Source: a virus
DNA: 21,196 nt
Reading direction: 5' to 3' (one strand)
IMG/VR virus record: IMGVR_UViG_3300036760_000319
Coordinates: 1 to 21,196 of that record
The notes under the pieces are model-generated. The model saw nothing but the letters and a program-made list of their open reading frames with translations, did no database searches and had not been told where the DNA came from. A program made the position numbers and the translations under genes. Shown one piece after another: positions 15,361-20,938 of the stretch. Position 1 is the stretch's first letter; each line of letters begins with the position of its first letter.

Positions 15361-15774
15361 CTAAATCGCATTCTCGTCCGTCTTAGCCGCCTGCTTCCTT
15401 TCAGCCGCCCGTGCCATGTACTCGGCCTGCTTCTCTGGGTGTTGTTCATGAAAGTGGGCGAAGCCCTCTTTCCGGCATGTCCGGCAGTAGCGTTCGAGCG
15501 ATCCGTTTGGTCGCTGCCAATAGTAGGTATTCTCCGGTGTGAACTCGTGCCCATTTTTGCAATGTGTCAGAGCGCCCCGCCAACGCTTGCCCGACCTACT
15601 GTGTCGGCGCTTGACACAAGCGACGCAGCGGCGCTCGTTAGGTCGGCATGGCGGGATATAGCAGGTGGCGGGGTCATCGAACAGAACCAGATGCCCATTT
15701 TTGCAAACACGGTGTGCCCTGCCCTTGGCTGCCGCCTGCTTGATCATGCTCGCAAGCTCGTCATAGTCAATCAT
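15361..15774 (-). CDS. Double zinc-finger protein, HNH-associated type
   Basis: This 137-residue basic protein holds two copies of one zinc-binding unit. Copy one has CKNGH (Cys24, His28) and CVAC (Cys50, Cys53). Copy two has CKNGHEFTPENTYYWQ (Cys72, His76) and CRTC (Cys97, Cys100). The CKNGH pentapeptide is identical in both. The second copy is the finger often found at the start of phage HNH homing endonucleases, but here no H-N-H catalytic core follows; the protein ends in a basic helix (YMARAAERKQAA). It may be a DNA-binding remnant of a homing enzyme or a regulator. AGGAGA lies 7 bases before the ATG. It is the first gene after a strong promoter and a structured leader. Confidence 0.72.
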   Translation of the reverse strand: MIDYDELASMIKQAAAKGRAHRVCKNGHLVLFDDPATCYIPPCRPNERRCVACVKRRHSRSGKRWRGALTHCKNGHEFTPENTYYWQRPNGSLERYCRTCRKEGFAHFHEQHPEKQAEYMARAAERKQAAKTDENAI

Positions 15775-15799
15775 CTTTCGTCTCCTATACGACCGATGA

Positions 15800-15859
15800 C
15801 CCCGGCGGGACTGCGAGAAGCGCCGGGGCCATCATGTCGTCAGCTAGATTCTCGCAGTC
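15800..15859 (-). promoter_or_regulatory. Structured leader: two overlapping inverted repeats
   Basis: CCCCGGCG (15800-15807) and CGCCGGGG (15821-15828) form a perfect 8-bp stem with a 13-base loop. Eleven bases of that loop, GACTGCGAGAA (15809-15819), are exactly complementary to TTCTCGCAGTC at 15849-15859. In the minus-strand RNA the order is a-b-a'-b', so the two stems compete or form a partial pseudoknot. The a arm would begin about two bases after the predicted transcription start. This arrangement resembles an attenuator or riboregulator, or a pair of DNA operator half-sites beside the promoter. Pairing is read directly; function is inferred. Confidence 0.6.
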
Positions 15860-15867
15860 GCATGACC

Positions 15868-15896
15868 AAGATAAGGGGTTTCTGAAAGCTTGTCAA
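15868..15896 (-). promoter_or_regulatory. Strong sigma70-type promoter for zinc-finger cassette
   Basis: On the minus strand a consensus TTGACA (15891-15896) is followed after exactly 17 bases by TATCTT (15868-15873). The predicted start is near 15861, giving a leader of about 87 bases to the zinc-finger ATG at 15774. The element lies in the gap after the small membrane gene (stop at 15922). It is the best promoter match I find in the window. Confidence 0.75.
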
Positions 15897-15921
15897 GAGT
15901 TTCACCCGATTTAGAGTAAAA

Positions 15922-16116
15922 TTATTCCATCGCATAGCCGATGAGGAGCAGCACGGCGCCGAGCACAAGGAGCGCCCACGGCCAGCCTGCCAGGAATCCT
16001 ACGCTCAGGATGAGGCAGCCGAAGCCGACCAGATCAATGATGCGGGGTAGGCTGGGGCGGGTACGCGCAGAAAAACGGCTGAGTGCCATCCTGATGGGCA
16101 GACGGGGCATTCTCAT
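15922..16116 (-). CDS. Small two-helix membrane protein
   Basis: The start is placed at the ATG at 16116, because AGGAGG at 16124-16129 lies 7 bases upstream; the longer reading to 16194 would run into the terminase gene. The 64-residue product begins with a basic segment (MRMPRLPIRMALSRFSARTRP) and then has two hydrophobic stretches, IIDLVGFGCLILSVGFLAG and ALLVLGAVLLLIGYAM, separated by a tryptophan-proline turn (WPW). Both ends are predicted to lie on the same side. Small membrane proteins of this kind often sit beside terminase genes; the function is unknown, and holin-like activity is one possibility. Confidence 0.7.
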   Translation of the reverse strand: MRMPRLPIRMALSRFSARTRPSLPRIIDLVGFGCLILSVGFLAGWPWALLVLGAVLLLIGYAME

Positions 16117-16127
16117 GGTCAGTCCTC

Positions 16128-17387
16128 CTAGTCGATGAACCTCACCCTGGCCCCACCTTCGCTGTAGTGGGCATTCGCCAGGGCCAGCCCGCATACGCAG
16201 TCATCATTGAGACCTTCGGGGGCGCTATAACGGACGCCCTGCCGGGTGTATTGGAATTCAAACTCTAAAAGCTCACTGACGATCGGCCCCTCCGGGAAGC
16301 GAATCTTGCGCTGCTGAATGGCTAACGCGAGCCCTTCCATGATCTGCTGCTTCGATTGCGTGGTAAACTTGAACCCCTCATAGTTGCCGCCGTGCCGCTG
16401 TAGCTCCTCAACGATGGGATCACCAACGCCGGTAGCGTCCACAAGGGCAGGAACGCGACCAGTGGCCTCCTGAATCCTGGATATCTGTATGCCCCACGGC
16501 GCCTGAAAGCGCTCGAAGACGCAGACCTCGCGCTCCCTGTTGAGCCCGATGCCTACCGTCCAGTCCACATACTTCGCCAAATCCCAGCCCATACAGGTAG
16601 CCGGGCCATCAGCGAGAGCCGGGATGGTACAGTCCTTGATGGCCCTGATGTCGAAGGGGTTGCTGCCGTCATCTGTTGCTTCGGCTTCGTACAATTCCTT
16701 GAACACAACGGCAGGCAGCGTGGCCTTAGCGTCTTCCACTTCATCCTTGTCCAGAACACCCGCCTCAACAGCATCCCAGGCGGTCAGCTTTGCATAATGA
16801 TAGTTGGCCTTGCCTGCCTCAGCCTGTCGCGCCAGCATATAGGCCCAATTCTTCTTGCCCCTAACGTTGCCGATGAGCCGTACAGGGCCGCGGGTAGCGG
16901 TTAACGTAGAGCGGATGGCGTGCCATGCTTCCTCCCTTATGCGACAATCCTCGTCCAGAACGGCTGCAAACACGTCCTCACCATAGAGCAGATCGGGATT
17001 GTCGCCCGTCTTAAACCATAGTTCGGCGCCATTTGAGAGCCGGATCATGGGATCGGGTGCCTCGACTGCTTTGAACATTCCCTTCGGAAGCAACCGCTTG
17101 TATCTGCGCCATGCGATCTTAGTCTGAAAGTACGAAGGCGCGATCCACCAGAAGGCTTGACCCTCTTCGCCAGCTAATGCCTTTTGCACTAGCCAATCCA
17201 TGCAGCCATAGGTCTTACCGCTCTTGGTGCTGGCCTCGATGACGGCATACCGTTCGGGGCAGAAGATAGCGTCATATTGCTTGGGGTACAGGACGGCGGG
17301 AACGTAGGCAGGCGCTACCCACGGCGCCGGTGGTGGCTGCTTGGGGCGCCCTTTGGGGTTGCCAGATTGCCCCTTCTTCCATGTCAT
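16128..17387 (-). CDS. Terminase large subunit
   Basis: This 419-residue protein is the packaging motor ATPase and nuclease. The N-terminus KKGQSGNPKGRPK is a short basic motif (DUF5681-like) found in front of some terminases. The ATPase has Walker A ASTKSGKT (residues 52-59), Walker B AAVLDED (141-147, catalytic Glu146) and a coupling motif IGNVRGKKNW (172-181). The nuclease has the acidic residues expected of an RNase H fold: Asp269 in GWDLAKYVDWTVGIG, Asp317 in ALVDATGVGDP and Asp395/396 in GLNDDCVCGLALAN. At 419 residues it is short but complete. No strong Shine-Dalgarno is present (AGGGC about 10 bases upstream), so it may depend on upstream translation. Confidence 0.95.
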   Translation of the reverse strand: MTWKKGQSGNPKGRPKQPPPAPWVAPAYVPAVLYPKQYDAIFCPERYAVIEASTKSGKTYGCMDWLVQKALAGEEGQAFWWIAPSYFQTKIAWRRYKRLLPKGMFKAVEAPDPMIRLSNGAELWFKTGDNPDLLYGEDVFAAVLDEDCRIREEAWHAIRSTLTATRGPVRLIGNVRGKKNWAYMLARQAEAGKANYHYAKLTAWDAVEAGVLDKDEVEDAKATLPAVVFKELYEAEATDDGSNPFDIRAIKDCTIPALADGPATCMGWDLAKYVDWTVGIGLNREREVCVFERFQAPWGIQISRIQEATGRVPALVDATGVGDPIVEELQRHGGNYEGFKFTTQSKQQIMEGLALAIQQRKIRFPEGPIVSELLEFEFQYTRQGVRYSAPEGLNDDCVCGLALANAHYSEGGARVRFID

Positions 17388-17531
17388 GATGCATTTGCCC
17401 TACTTGAAAGCGCCTTTTTTTATACTAAGGCCGGAAAATTGCATGATTCGGCCCTCTCACATACCAATAATAGGTCATTTGCACTATGGGTTGGCGGGAT
17501 ATCTTGCTTCCTGTTTGTTCTGTACATTGTT

Positions 17532-17546
17532 CTAGTGCACCTAAAT
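17532..17546 (-). repeat. Dispersed motif TTAGGYGC, copy 1
   Basis: The 15-mer ctagtgcacctaaat is identical, in opposite orientation, to the copy in the integrase N-terminus about 2 kb away. Core on the minus strand TTTAGGTGCACTAG. Confidence 0.6.
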
Positions 17547-17603
17547 GATGGGGTAGAGGGGCGCGTGGGGGGCGGTGTTAGGTTCATTTTTGCCGTTCCT
17601 AGT

Positions 17604-17611
17604 GCGCCTAA
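17604..17611 (-). repeat. Dispersed motif TTAGGYGC, copy 2
   Basis: Minus-strand context ATTAGGCGCACTAG; differs from copy 1 by one base in the core. Lies upstream of terminase in the gene-poor stretch. Confidence 0.55.
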
Positions 17612-17648
17612 TTGCACATCAGGGCCGCTGCCTTGCTTGCTTCCCATC

Positions 17649-17930
17649 CTAGCTTCGCGCCCCGCCGTCCATATCTACGTTCTCGGCGCCGCTTACACCA
17701 TCATGCGTAGGTAGCGGTACGCCATGCCAACGGTGTAGGGCCATACGGAGTCCCCATGCGCTACCACCACCATGCCGCTCTGCTGTGCGCTGTCCACCTA
17801 CCCTACCGGCCTTACGTGCTAAGGTTGACTTACCGTCAGGGCCTTTACTCTTCTCATGCTTCTCTAGCATGTAGGCTCTACGGCGCATGTTGGCGACACG
17901 CTGCTGCTCCGGGTCTAGTGCTGCTCCCAT
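17649..17930 (-). CDS. Small basic protein of unknown role upstream of terminase
   Basis: A 93-residue frame starts at ATG 17930, right after a TGA in frame, and lies between the intrinsic terminator and the terminase region. The product is basic and helical: LDPEQQRVANMRRRAYMLEKHEKSKGPDG, then STLARKAGRVGGQRTAERHGGGSAWGLRMALHRWHGVPLP, and a loose acidic tail. The 'GRVGG...AWG..MALRRWHG' pattern looks like a conserved fold but I do not recognise it. It could be a small terminase subunit by position, but the typical helix-turn-helix is not evident. No good ribosome binding site is visible, so its reality is moderate. Confidence 0.45.
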   Translation of the reverse strand: MGAALDPEQQRVANMRRRAYMLEKHEKSKGPDGKSTLARKAGRVGGQRTAERHGGGSAWGLRMALHRWHGVPLPTHDGVSGAENVDMDGGARS

Positions 17931-17984
17931 CTGCTTGACTCATTGCCCATCCTGTTCTGGCTGGTGACGCATCATGCCGGGTGC

Positions 17985-18011
17985 AAAAAGGCCCTGGACA
18001 GAGCCAGGGCC
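17985..18011 (-). terminator. Intrinsic terminator after the lysogeny genes
   Basis: An 8-bp perfect stem (GGCCCTGG at 17990-17997, CCAGGGCC at 18004-18011) with a 6-base loop is followed on the minus strand by five T residues (AAAAA at 17985-17989 on the plus strand). It lies about 100 bases after the stop of the lipoprotein gene and separates the integrase-lipoprotein unit from the terminase genes. Confidence 0.85.
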
Positions 18012-18113
18012 AATTGCCTTGCTCAGATATTCGGTTGTACGTCTAGATTAGCCGGTTACTCGGATGCTGTCAAGTCCCCATACGATTTGCTCGCAGAATG
18101 TAACATTCCGAAC

Positions 18114-18554
18114 CTATTGGAGCCACCGTTCGGCCCAGGTCAATTCGGCAGGGGTTAGGTTGCTCCTGTCCAGATACCACCAGACGCAGGCGTTGGCGGC
18201 GCCCTCTATGGGCATCCCCGCCGGTGCCGATCCACCCAGTCGTAGGTAGTCCTGGCCCTCTGCGGTCATGAGGTATTCTCGGAGCGAATCGCTGGGCTCC
18301 TTATGTAAGCTGTCCAGCACTACCTGGTGCTGCCGGGCGTGACACAACTCGTGGGCCAGGACTTGCAGCGTCCAGTTGGGGCCTAGTATGACCGTCCGCG
18401 TCCTGGGTTGATAGGCGCTCGCGCCGGACGTGGCGCAGTAGGAGCCATCGGGCAGGCAGCTATTGAGATCAACATAGACGCGCAGCCCATAGGGTAGGAC
18501 GCAGCCCATCAGAAGGGTTGTCAGGGGCAAGAGGATCAGTAGTAGCTTTCGCAT
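18114..18554 (-). CDS. Lipoprotein with zinc-peptidase-like HExxH motif
   Basis: This 146-residue protein has a lipoprotein signal: MRKLLLILLPLTTLLMGC, with lipobox LMGC and lipidation at Cys18. The mature part has VLAHELCHARQH, a zincin HExxH motif (His68, Glu69, His72) with a further His76. The acidic LREYLMTAEGQDY and IEGAANACVWWYL lie downstream and may supply the third metal ligand. Four other cysteines (33, 40, 71, 122 approximately) could form disulfides. It would be anchored at the outside of the cell or in the periplasm. It lies between the integrase and a terminator, away from lysis genes, so expression in the lysogen (lysogenic conversion) is plausible. AAGGAG lies 8 bases before the ATG, within a hairpin region. 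Peptidase activity is inferred from the motif only. Confidence 0.75.
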   Translation of the reverse strand: MRKLLLILLPLTTLLMGCVLPYGLRVYVDLNSCLPDGSYCATSGASAYQPRTRTVILGPNWTLQVLAHELCHARQHQVVLDSLHKEPSDSLREYLMTAEGQDYLRLGGSAPAGMPIEGAANACVWWYLDRSNLTPAELTWAERWLQ

Positions 18555-18604
18555 GGACGGTGCTCCTTTCCTCCGGCAGCACCGTCCTGGTAGAATGAGG
18601 ACGG
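18555..18604 (-). promoter_or_regulatory. Competing RNA hairpins at the lipoprotein start
   Basis: GGACGGTGCT (18555-18564) and AGCACCGTCC (18578-18587) form a perfect 10-bp stem that ends right at the ATG and holds the ribosome binding site in its 13-base loop and stem edge. The second arm can instead pair with AGGACGG (18598-18604) through CCGTCCT (18582-18588), a 7-bp stem with a 9-base loop that would leave the ribosome site open. The two structures exclude each other. Seen directly; regulation is inferred. Confidence 0.6.
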
Positions 18605-18682
18605 GCCAGCCGGTTCGGGTGACTGGGGCCGGTGCTTTCTTCGCGGGATACCACCGACCTCAGCGGGCCGTTTGGCCCTTCT

Positions 18683-19639
18683 TTACTTGTTTAACAGCCG
18701 ATCCGCGGGTGACTCATATTCGCGCAACGCCCGCTCTTGGGCTGAAGCTCTGACGTACCTGTAGACCATTGCCAGGCTATTCCAGCCTGCTAGCTCCTTG
18801 AGTTGAAGGGCGTCGGCTCCGCCATCAAGCTGAGCAATCGCCCAACCGCGCCGGAAGCCATGCACGCCGCAGAACGTGAGCCCCGCGGCGGTGAAGCGTC
18901 GCTGTAGGGCCGTCCTGAGCCCGTTGAACGTCATGGGGATGCCTGTACGGGAGAGGAATAGGGCATCCTTCGGCTCGTGGGCCGGTCGACGTCGCAGATA
19001 CCTAAACAGGGCAGACGCGGTGAGCGATCCGTAGCGGACTCGCCGCTGCTTGCCGCCTTTTCCACTGCGGATCATGACCTGTCGCTCCGCCGTGTCGAGA
19101 TCGCCGACGCACAGGCTACAAAGCTCCTGGGCCCGCATGCCGGTGTCAAAGAGGAACAGCACGATGGCCCGATCCCGCAACGCCGCGAGGTCGGCGCCCT
19201 TGCTAGGGATGGTGCCCAGCACAGCGGCTATGTCATTGCCCGTGTAGTGGGCCTGAACCTTCTCAGGTATGCGCTCCGGTTTGATGCGCTCCATTGGGTG
19301 AGTCTTGCGAAGGTCAAACTCGATGGCCCAATTGTAGAAGGCCCTGATTGCCGCCTGCCGGTTGCGGATCGTCGCCGGGGCGTTACCCCTTGCATGGAGC
19401 GAGTTGAAGAAGTCCTCTAGGTGCTCGCGCTCTAGATTTTCCAGTAGGGGCATGCCCCTAGCGGCTGTGTGGGCGATTAGCAACTCAACGCCTTCGCGGT
19501 AGCTCTGGCGCGTCTTGGGCGCCTTCCTTGCCAGGCTGTCGATGAATGCGGTAAGATCATCTGTGTCCTGCCGCCGAGCGTCCCCGGTAGGCAAGAATTT
19601 AGGTGCACTAGCATGCAGACTGGTCTGTTTGGCTGTCAC
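18683..19639 (-). CDS. int: Tyrosine recombinase / integrase
   Basis: This 318-residue protein has an N-terminal core-binding domain at about 25-115 (TRQSYREGVELLIAH, NAPATIRNRQAAIRAFYNWAI) and a catalytic domain with the full set of residues: Arg169 in FDTGMRAQELCSL, a lysine in SGKGGKQRRV (Lys194 or Lys197), His260 and Arg263 in HGFRRGWA, Trp286 in AGWNS in the place of the usual His, and Tyr295 in VYRYVRA. There is no clear separate arm-binding domain, so it is of the compact XerC/D-like kind. The start is a GTG with a G-rich ribosome site (AAAGGGGGG). A promoter lies just upstream. It would integrate and excise the phage genome; no excisionase gene is seen beside it. Confidence 0.95.
   Translation of the reverse strand: MTAKQTSLHASAPKFLPTGDARRQDTDDLTAFIDSLARKAPKTRQSYREGVELLIAHTAARGMPLLENLEREHLEDFFNSLHARGNAPATIRNRQAAIRAFYNWAIEFDLRKTHPMERIKPERIPEKVQAHYTGNDIAAVLGTIPSKGADLAALRDRAIVLFLFDTGMRAQELCSLCVGDLDTAERQVMIRSGKGGKQRRVRYGSLTASALFRYLRRRPAHEPKDALFLSRTGIPMTFNGLRTALQRRFTAAGLTFCGVHGFRRGWAIAQLDGGADALQLKELAGWNSLAMVYRYVRASAQERALREYESPADRLLNK
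19597..19611 (+). repeat. Dispersed motif TTAGGYGC, copy 3
   Basis: TTTAGGTGCACTAG on the plus strand, within the first codons of the integrase gene (ASAPKF). Perfect 15-base match to copy 1 as inverted repeat. Confidence 0.6.
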
Positions 19640-19665
19640 GGTGCTGCCCCCCTTTCTTCACCTTT

Positions 19666-19695
19666 ACGATACTGGGGGGAGCGCCTAACTGTCAA
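19666..19695 (-). promoter_or_regulatory. Integrase promoter
   Basis: On the minus strand TTGACA (19690-19695) is followed after 18 bases by TATCGT (19666-19671), with the expected start near 19659, about 20 bases before the GTG of the integrase. One copy of the dispersed TTAGGYGC motif (19681-19688) sits inside the spacer, where a bound protein would block RNA polymerase. Confidence 0.65.
19681..19688 (-). repeat. Dispersed motif TTAGGYGC, copy 4
   Basis: GTTAGGCGCTC on the minus strand, placed between the -35 and -10 boxes of the integrase promoter. Weakest copy outside the 8-base core. Confidence 0.5.
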
Positions 19696-19725
19696 TAGGG
19701 GGAACAGGGGGTGCGGGGCGGCGGT

Positions 19726-19733
19726 GCGCCTAA
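19726..19733 (-). repeat. Dispersed motif TTAGGYGC, copy 5
   Basis: AGTCTATTAGGCGCACC on the minus strand. It shares the extra AGTCTAT flank with copy 6 and has the opposite orientation, so the two flank the candidate attP core. Confidence 0.55.
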
Positions 19734-19757
19734 TAGACTGTTATCGAGGATTCTGCA

Positions 19758-19777
19758 AGCTAGTCCTACAACTAGCT
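19758..19777. other. Candidate attP core
   Basis: In the intergenic stretch between the integrase and the tail gene, AGCTAGT (19758-19764) and ACTAGCT (19771-19777) form a 7-bp inverted repeat around a 6-base spacer CCTACA, the form of a tyrosine recombinase core site. ATCGAG (19743-19748) and CTCGAT (19788-19793) flank it almost symmetrically, and AGCTAGTC recurs at 19809-19816. Motif copies at 19726 and 19820 lie on either side in opposite orientation, like arm sites. The site is inferred; no attB is available for comparison. Confidence 0.45.
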
Positions 19778-19819
19778 AGAATTATCTCTCGATTCCTGGC
19801 AAATGCGTAGCTAGTCTAT

Positions 19820-19827
19820 TTAGGTGC
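19820..19827 (+). repeat. Dispersed motif TTAGGYGC, copy 6
   Basis: AGTCTATTTAGGTGCATC on the plus strand, just after the stop of the tail-fibre-like gene and facing copy 5 across the attP candidate. Confidence 0.55.
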
Positions 19828-19841
19828 ATCTGGAGAGGGGG

Positions 19842-20585
19842 CTAGTTCATTTTCACCGGGCCAGATAGTCGCCGCACACGGCGTCCCCTTGGGTACTGCC
19901 AGAACTCGCCCGCGGGTGCCCCTATTGCGATCATCCACATCGCAGCCGTCTGAAAGACATTGGAGATGGTCGCCGATCGCGTGCCGGTCGGCGCGGTGCC
20001 GTTGAGGTTCTGCCAGCACACCTCTTGAATGGGCGGGGGTGTGTCGGTTCTACCCTGATCCACCACCTCGGTCATGCCGTTAGGGGGCGTCCAGGTCTGT
20101 CCTGTCGAACTCGCCTGAAGAGCGCACACACAGAAGTAAAGCAAGTCCTCCCCCAAGTTCGGCGTTACGCCGTTCGCAACCGCTTGGGCGTGATTAGCTC
20201 CCTGATTGTCCGGCGTTGTTTGGTAGGCATCTACCGGGTTGATCACGTTAGCCCCTGTGATTCGACAGATCGAAACAATCCAGTCGGTAGTAGCGCTACC
20301 GCCTTCAAGGGCCAGCGCAGCTTGGTTCTCCCCCGCAGCTACGCGCCAATATGCCCATACCTTCACGGCGCGGTTAGACGCACCGGAGGCACCTATAGGC
20401 GGGCCGCACGCCGTCCAACCATTAGGGACGGTCAAGGTGCCATAAACCTCACTGTAAGCGATAAAGCCGCCGATAAGCATAAGCAACAGGTCGCCGGGCT
20501 GTACACCGGCAGGATAGGCCGCATTGAAGCTAATGCTGTTGCCAACGCTTGTGACTTGGACGGCTTGATGTACGGGGTTCGCCAT
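19842..20585 (-). CDS. Tail fibre-like virion protein, beta-sandwich type
   Basis: This 247-residue protein is rich in short strands and small residues: QPGDLLLMLIGGFIAYSEVYG, TVPNGWTACGPPIGAS, VKVWAYWRVAAGENQAALAL, DWIVSICRITGANVINPVDAY, LLYFCVCALQASSTGQTWTPPNGMTEV. The order GDLLL - VPxGWT - YWRVAAGE - ICRITGAN - VDA is a recurring jelly-roll-like pattern in phage structural or adsorption proteins. It ends in a basic segment (RGRRVRRLSG). It is coupled to its upstream neighbour by a TAATG overlap. It probably sits on the outside of the tail or head; the exact place is unknown. Confidence 0.65.
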   Translation of the reverse strand: MANPVHQAVQVTSVGNSISFNAAYPAGVQPGDLLLMLIGGFIAYSEVYGTLTVPNGWTACGPPIGASGASNRAVKVWAYWRVAAGENQAALALEGGSATTDWIVSICRITGANVINPVDAYQTTPDNQGANHAQAVANGVTPNLGEDLLYFCVCALQASSTGQTWTPPNGMTEVVDQGRTDTPPPIQEVCWQNLNGTAPTGTRSATISNVFQTAAMWMIAIGAPAGEFWQYPRGRRVRRLSGPVKMN

Positions 20586-20929
20586 TATGATAGTTCCTGG
20601 CCGGAGACAGTGAAGGCGAGCGAGTTGGCGCCGTCAGTCCGCACCACAATGAGAGCCCCCGCATCCAGGTATTGCGGGCCGCTCCAAGAGACCGTCATGT
20701 TACCGCCGATCGCCACGTCGTAAAAGAGCGCGTTCGAGACTCCGGCTGCCCCTCCGTTCGGCACAAGGAACACGCGGGCAAGCCTCGACGCGCTGGACGT
20801 ATTGCAGATGTCTATGGCCTGCACAACGGTCGTCGTGCCCGCTGGCACGGTATAGATGGTCAGGTTATTGGTGTCTGCCGGGAAGCCCTGGCCGAGTTGT
20901 TTTGGATCGATGGTAGTCGGAGTAGCCAT
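20585..20929 (-). CDS. Small beta-rich virion protein
   Basis: This 114-residue protein reads NNLTIYTVPAGTTTVVQAIDICNTSSASRLARVFLVPNGGAAGVSNALFYDVAIGGNMTVSWSGPQYLDAGALIVVRTDG. 'TIYTVPAGTTTVVQ.I.ICN' followed by 'W.G.QYL.AGA.I' is a pattern of small tail- or neck-associated beta proteins in many siphoviruses. It has no signal peptide. The ribosome site GGATAGGA lies in the end of the gene before it. It probably works together with the jelly-roll-like protein downstream as part of an adsorption structure; this is inference from context. Confidence 0.62.
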   Translation of the reverse strand: MATPTTIDPKQLGQGFPADTNNLTIYTVPAGTTTVVQAIDICNTSSASRLARVFLVPNGGAAGVSNALFYDVAIGGNMTVSWSGPQYLDAGALIVVRTDGANSLAFTVSGQELS

Positions 20930-20938
20930 CTTGTTGTC

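Larger units (their letters stand above)
17388..17648 (-). other. Gene-poor stretch upstream of terminase
   Basis: I see no convincing gene here. A 75-codon frame (17420-17647) begins one base after the stop of the preceding small gene, but it is proline- and threonine-rich, contains two copies of a dispersed regulatory-like motif and has no clear Shine-Dalgarno. The stretch holds the motif copies at 17532-17546 and 17604-17611, and on the minus strand an AT-rich run with TATAAA ahead of the terminase start without a matching -35 box. The packaging site (cos or pac) often lies upstream of terminase genes, but no signature shows it. Confidence 0.4.

Noticed and set aside
15922-16194. Longer reading of the small membrane gene from 16194
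   Set aside because: The extra residues run inside the terminase gene; AGGAGG fits the ATG at 16116.
17398-17460. T-run with TATACT or TATAAA as a promoter before terminase
   Set aside because: No -35 box at suitable distance on either strand; the AT-rich run alone is not enough.
17420-17647. 75-codon minus-strand frame upstream of terminase
   Set aside because: It starts one base after the preceding stop, but it lacks a clear ribosome site, is disordered in composition and contains two copies of the dispersed motif, so I treat it as non-coding.
18665-18678. GGGCC/GGCCC hairpin right after the integrase stop as a terminator
   Set aside because: Only 5 bp with a 4-base loop and no T-run follows, so termination there is not supported.
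20025-20723. 232-codon plus-strand frame opposite the tail-fibre-like genes
   Set aside because: No ribosome site and no recognisable motif; the minus-strand genes fit the coupled row.
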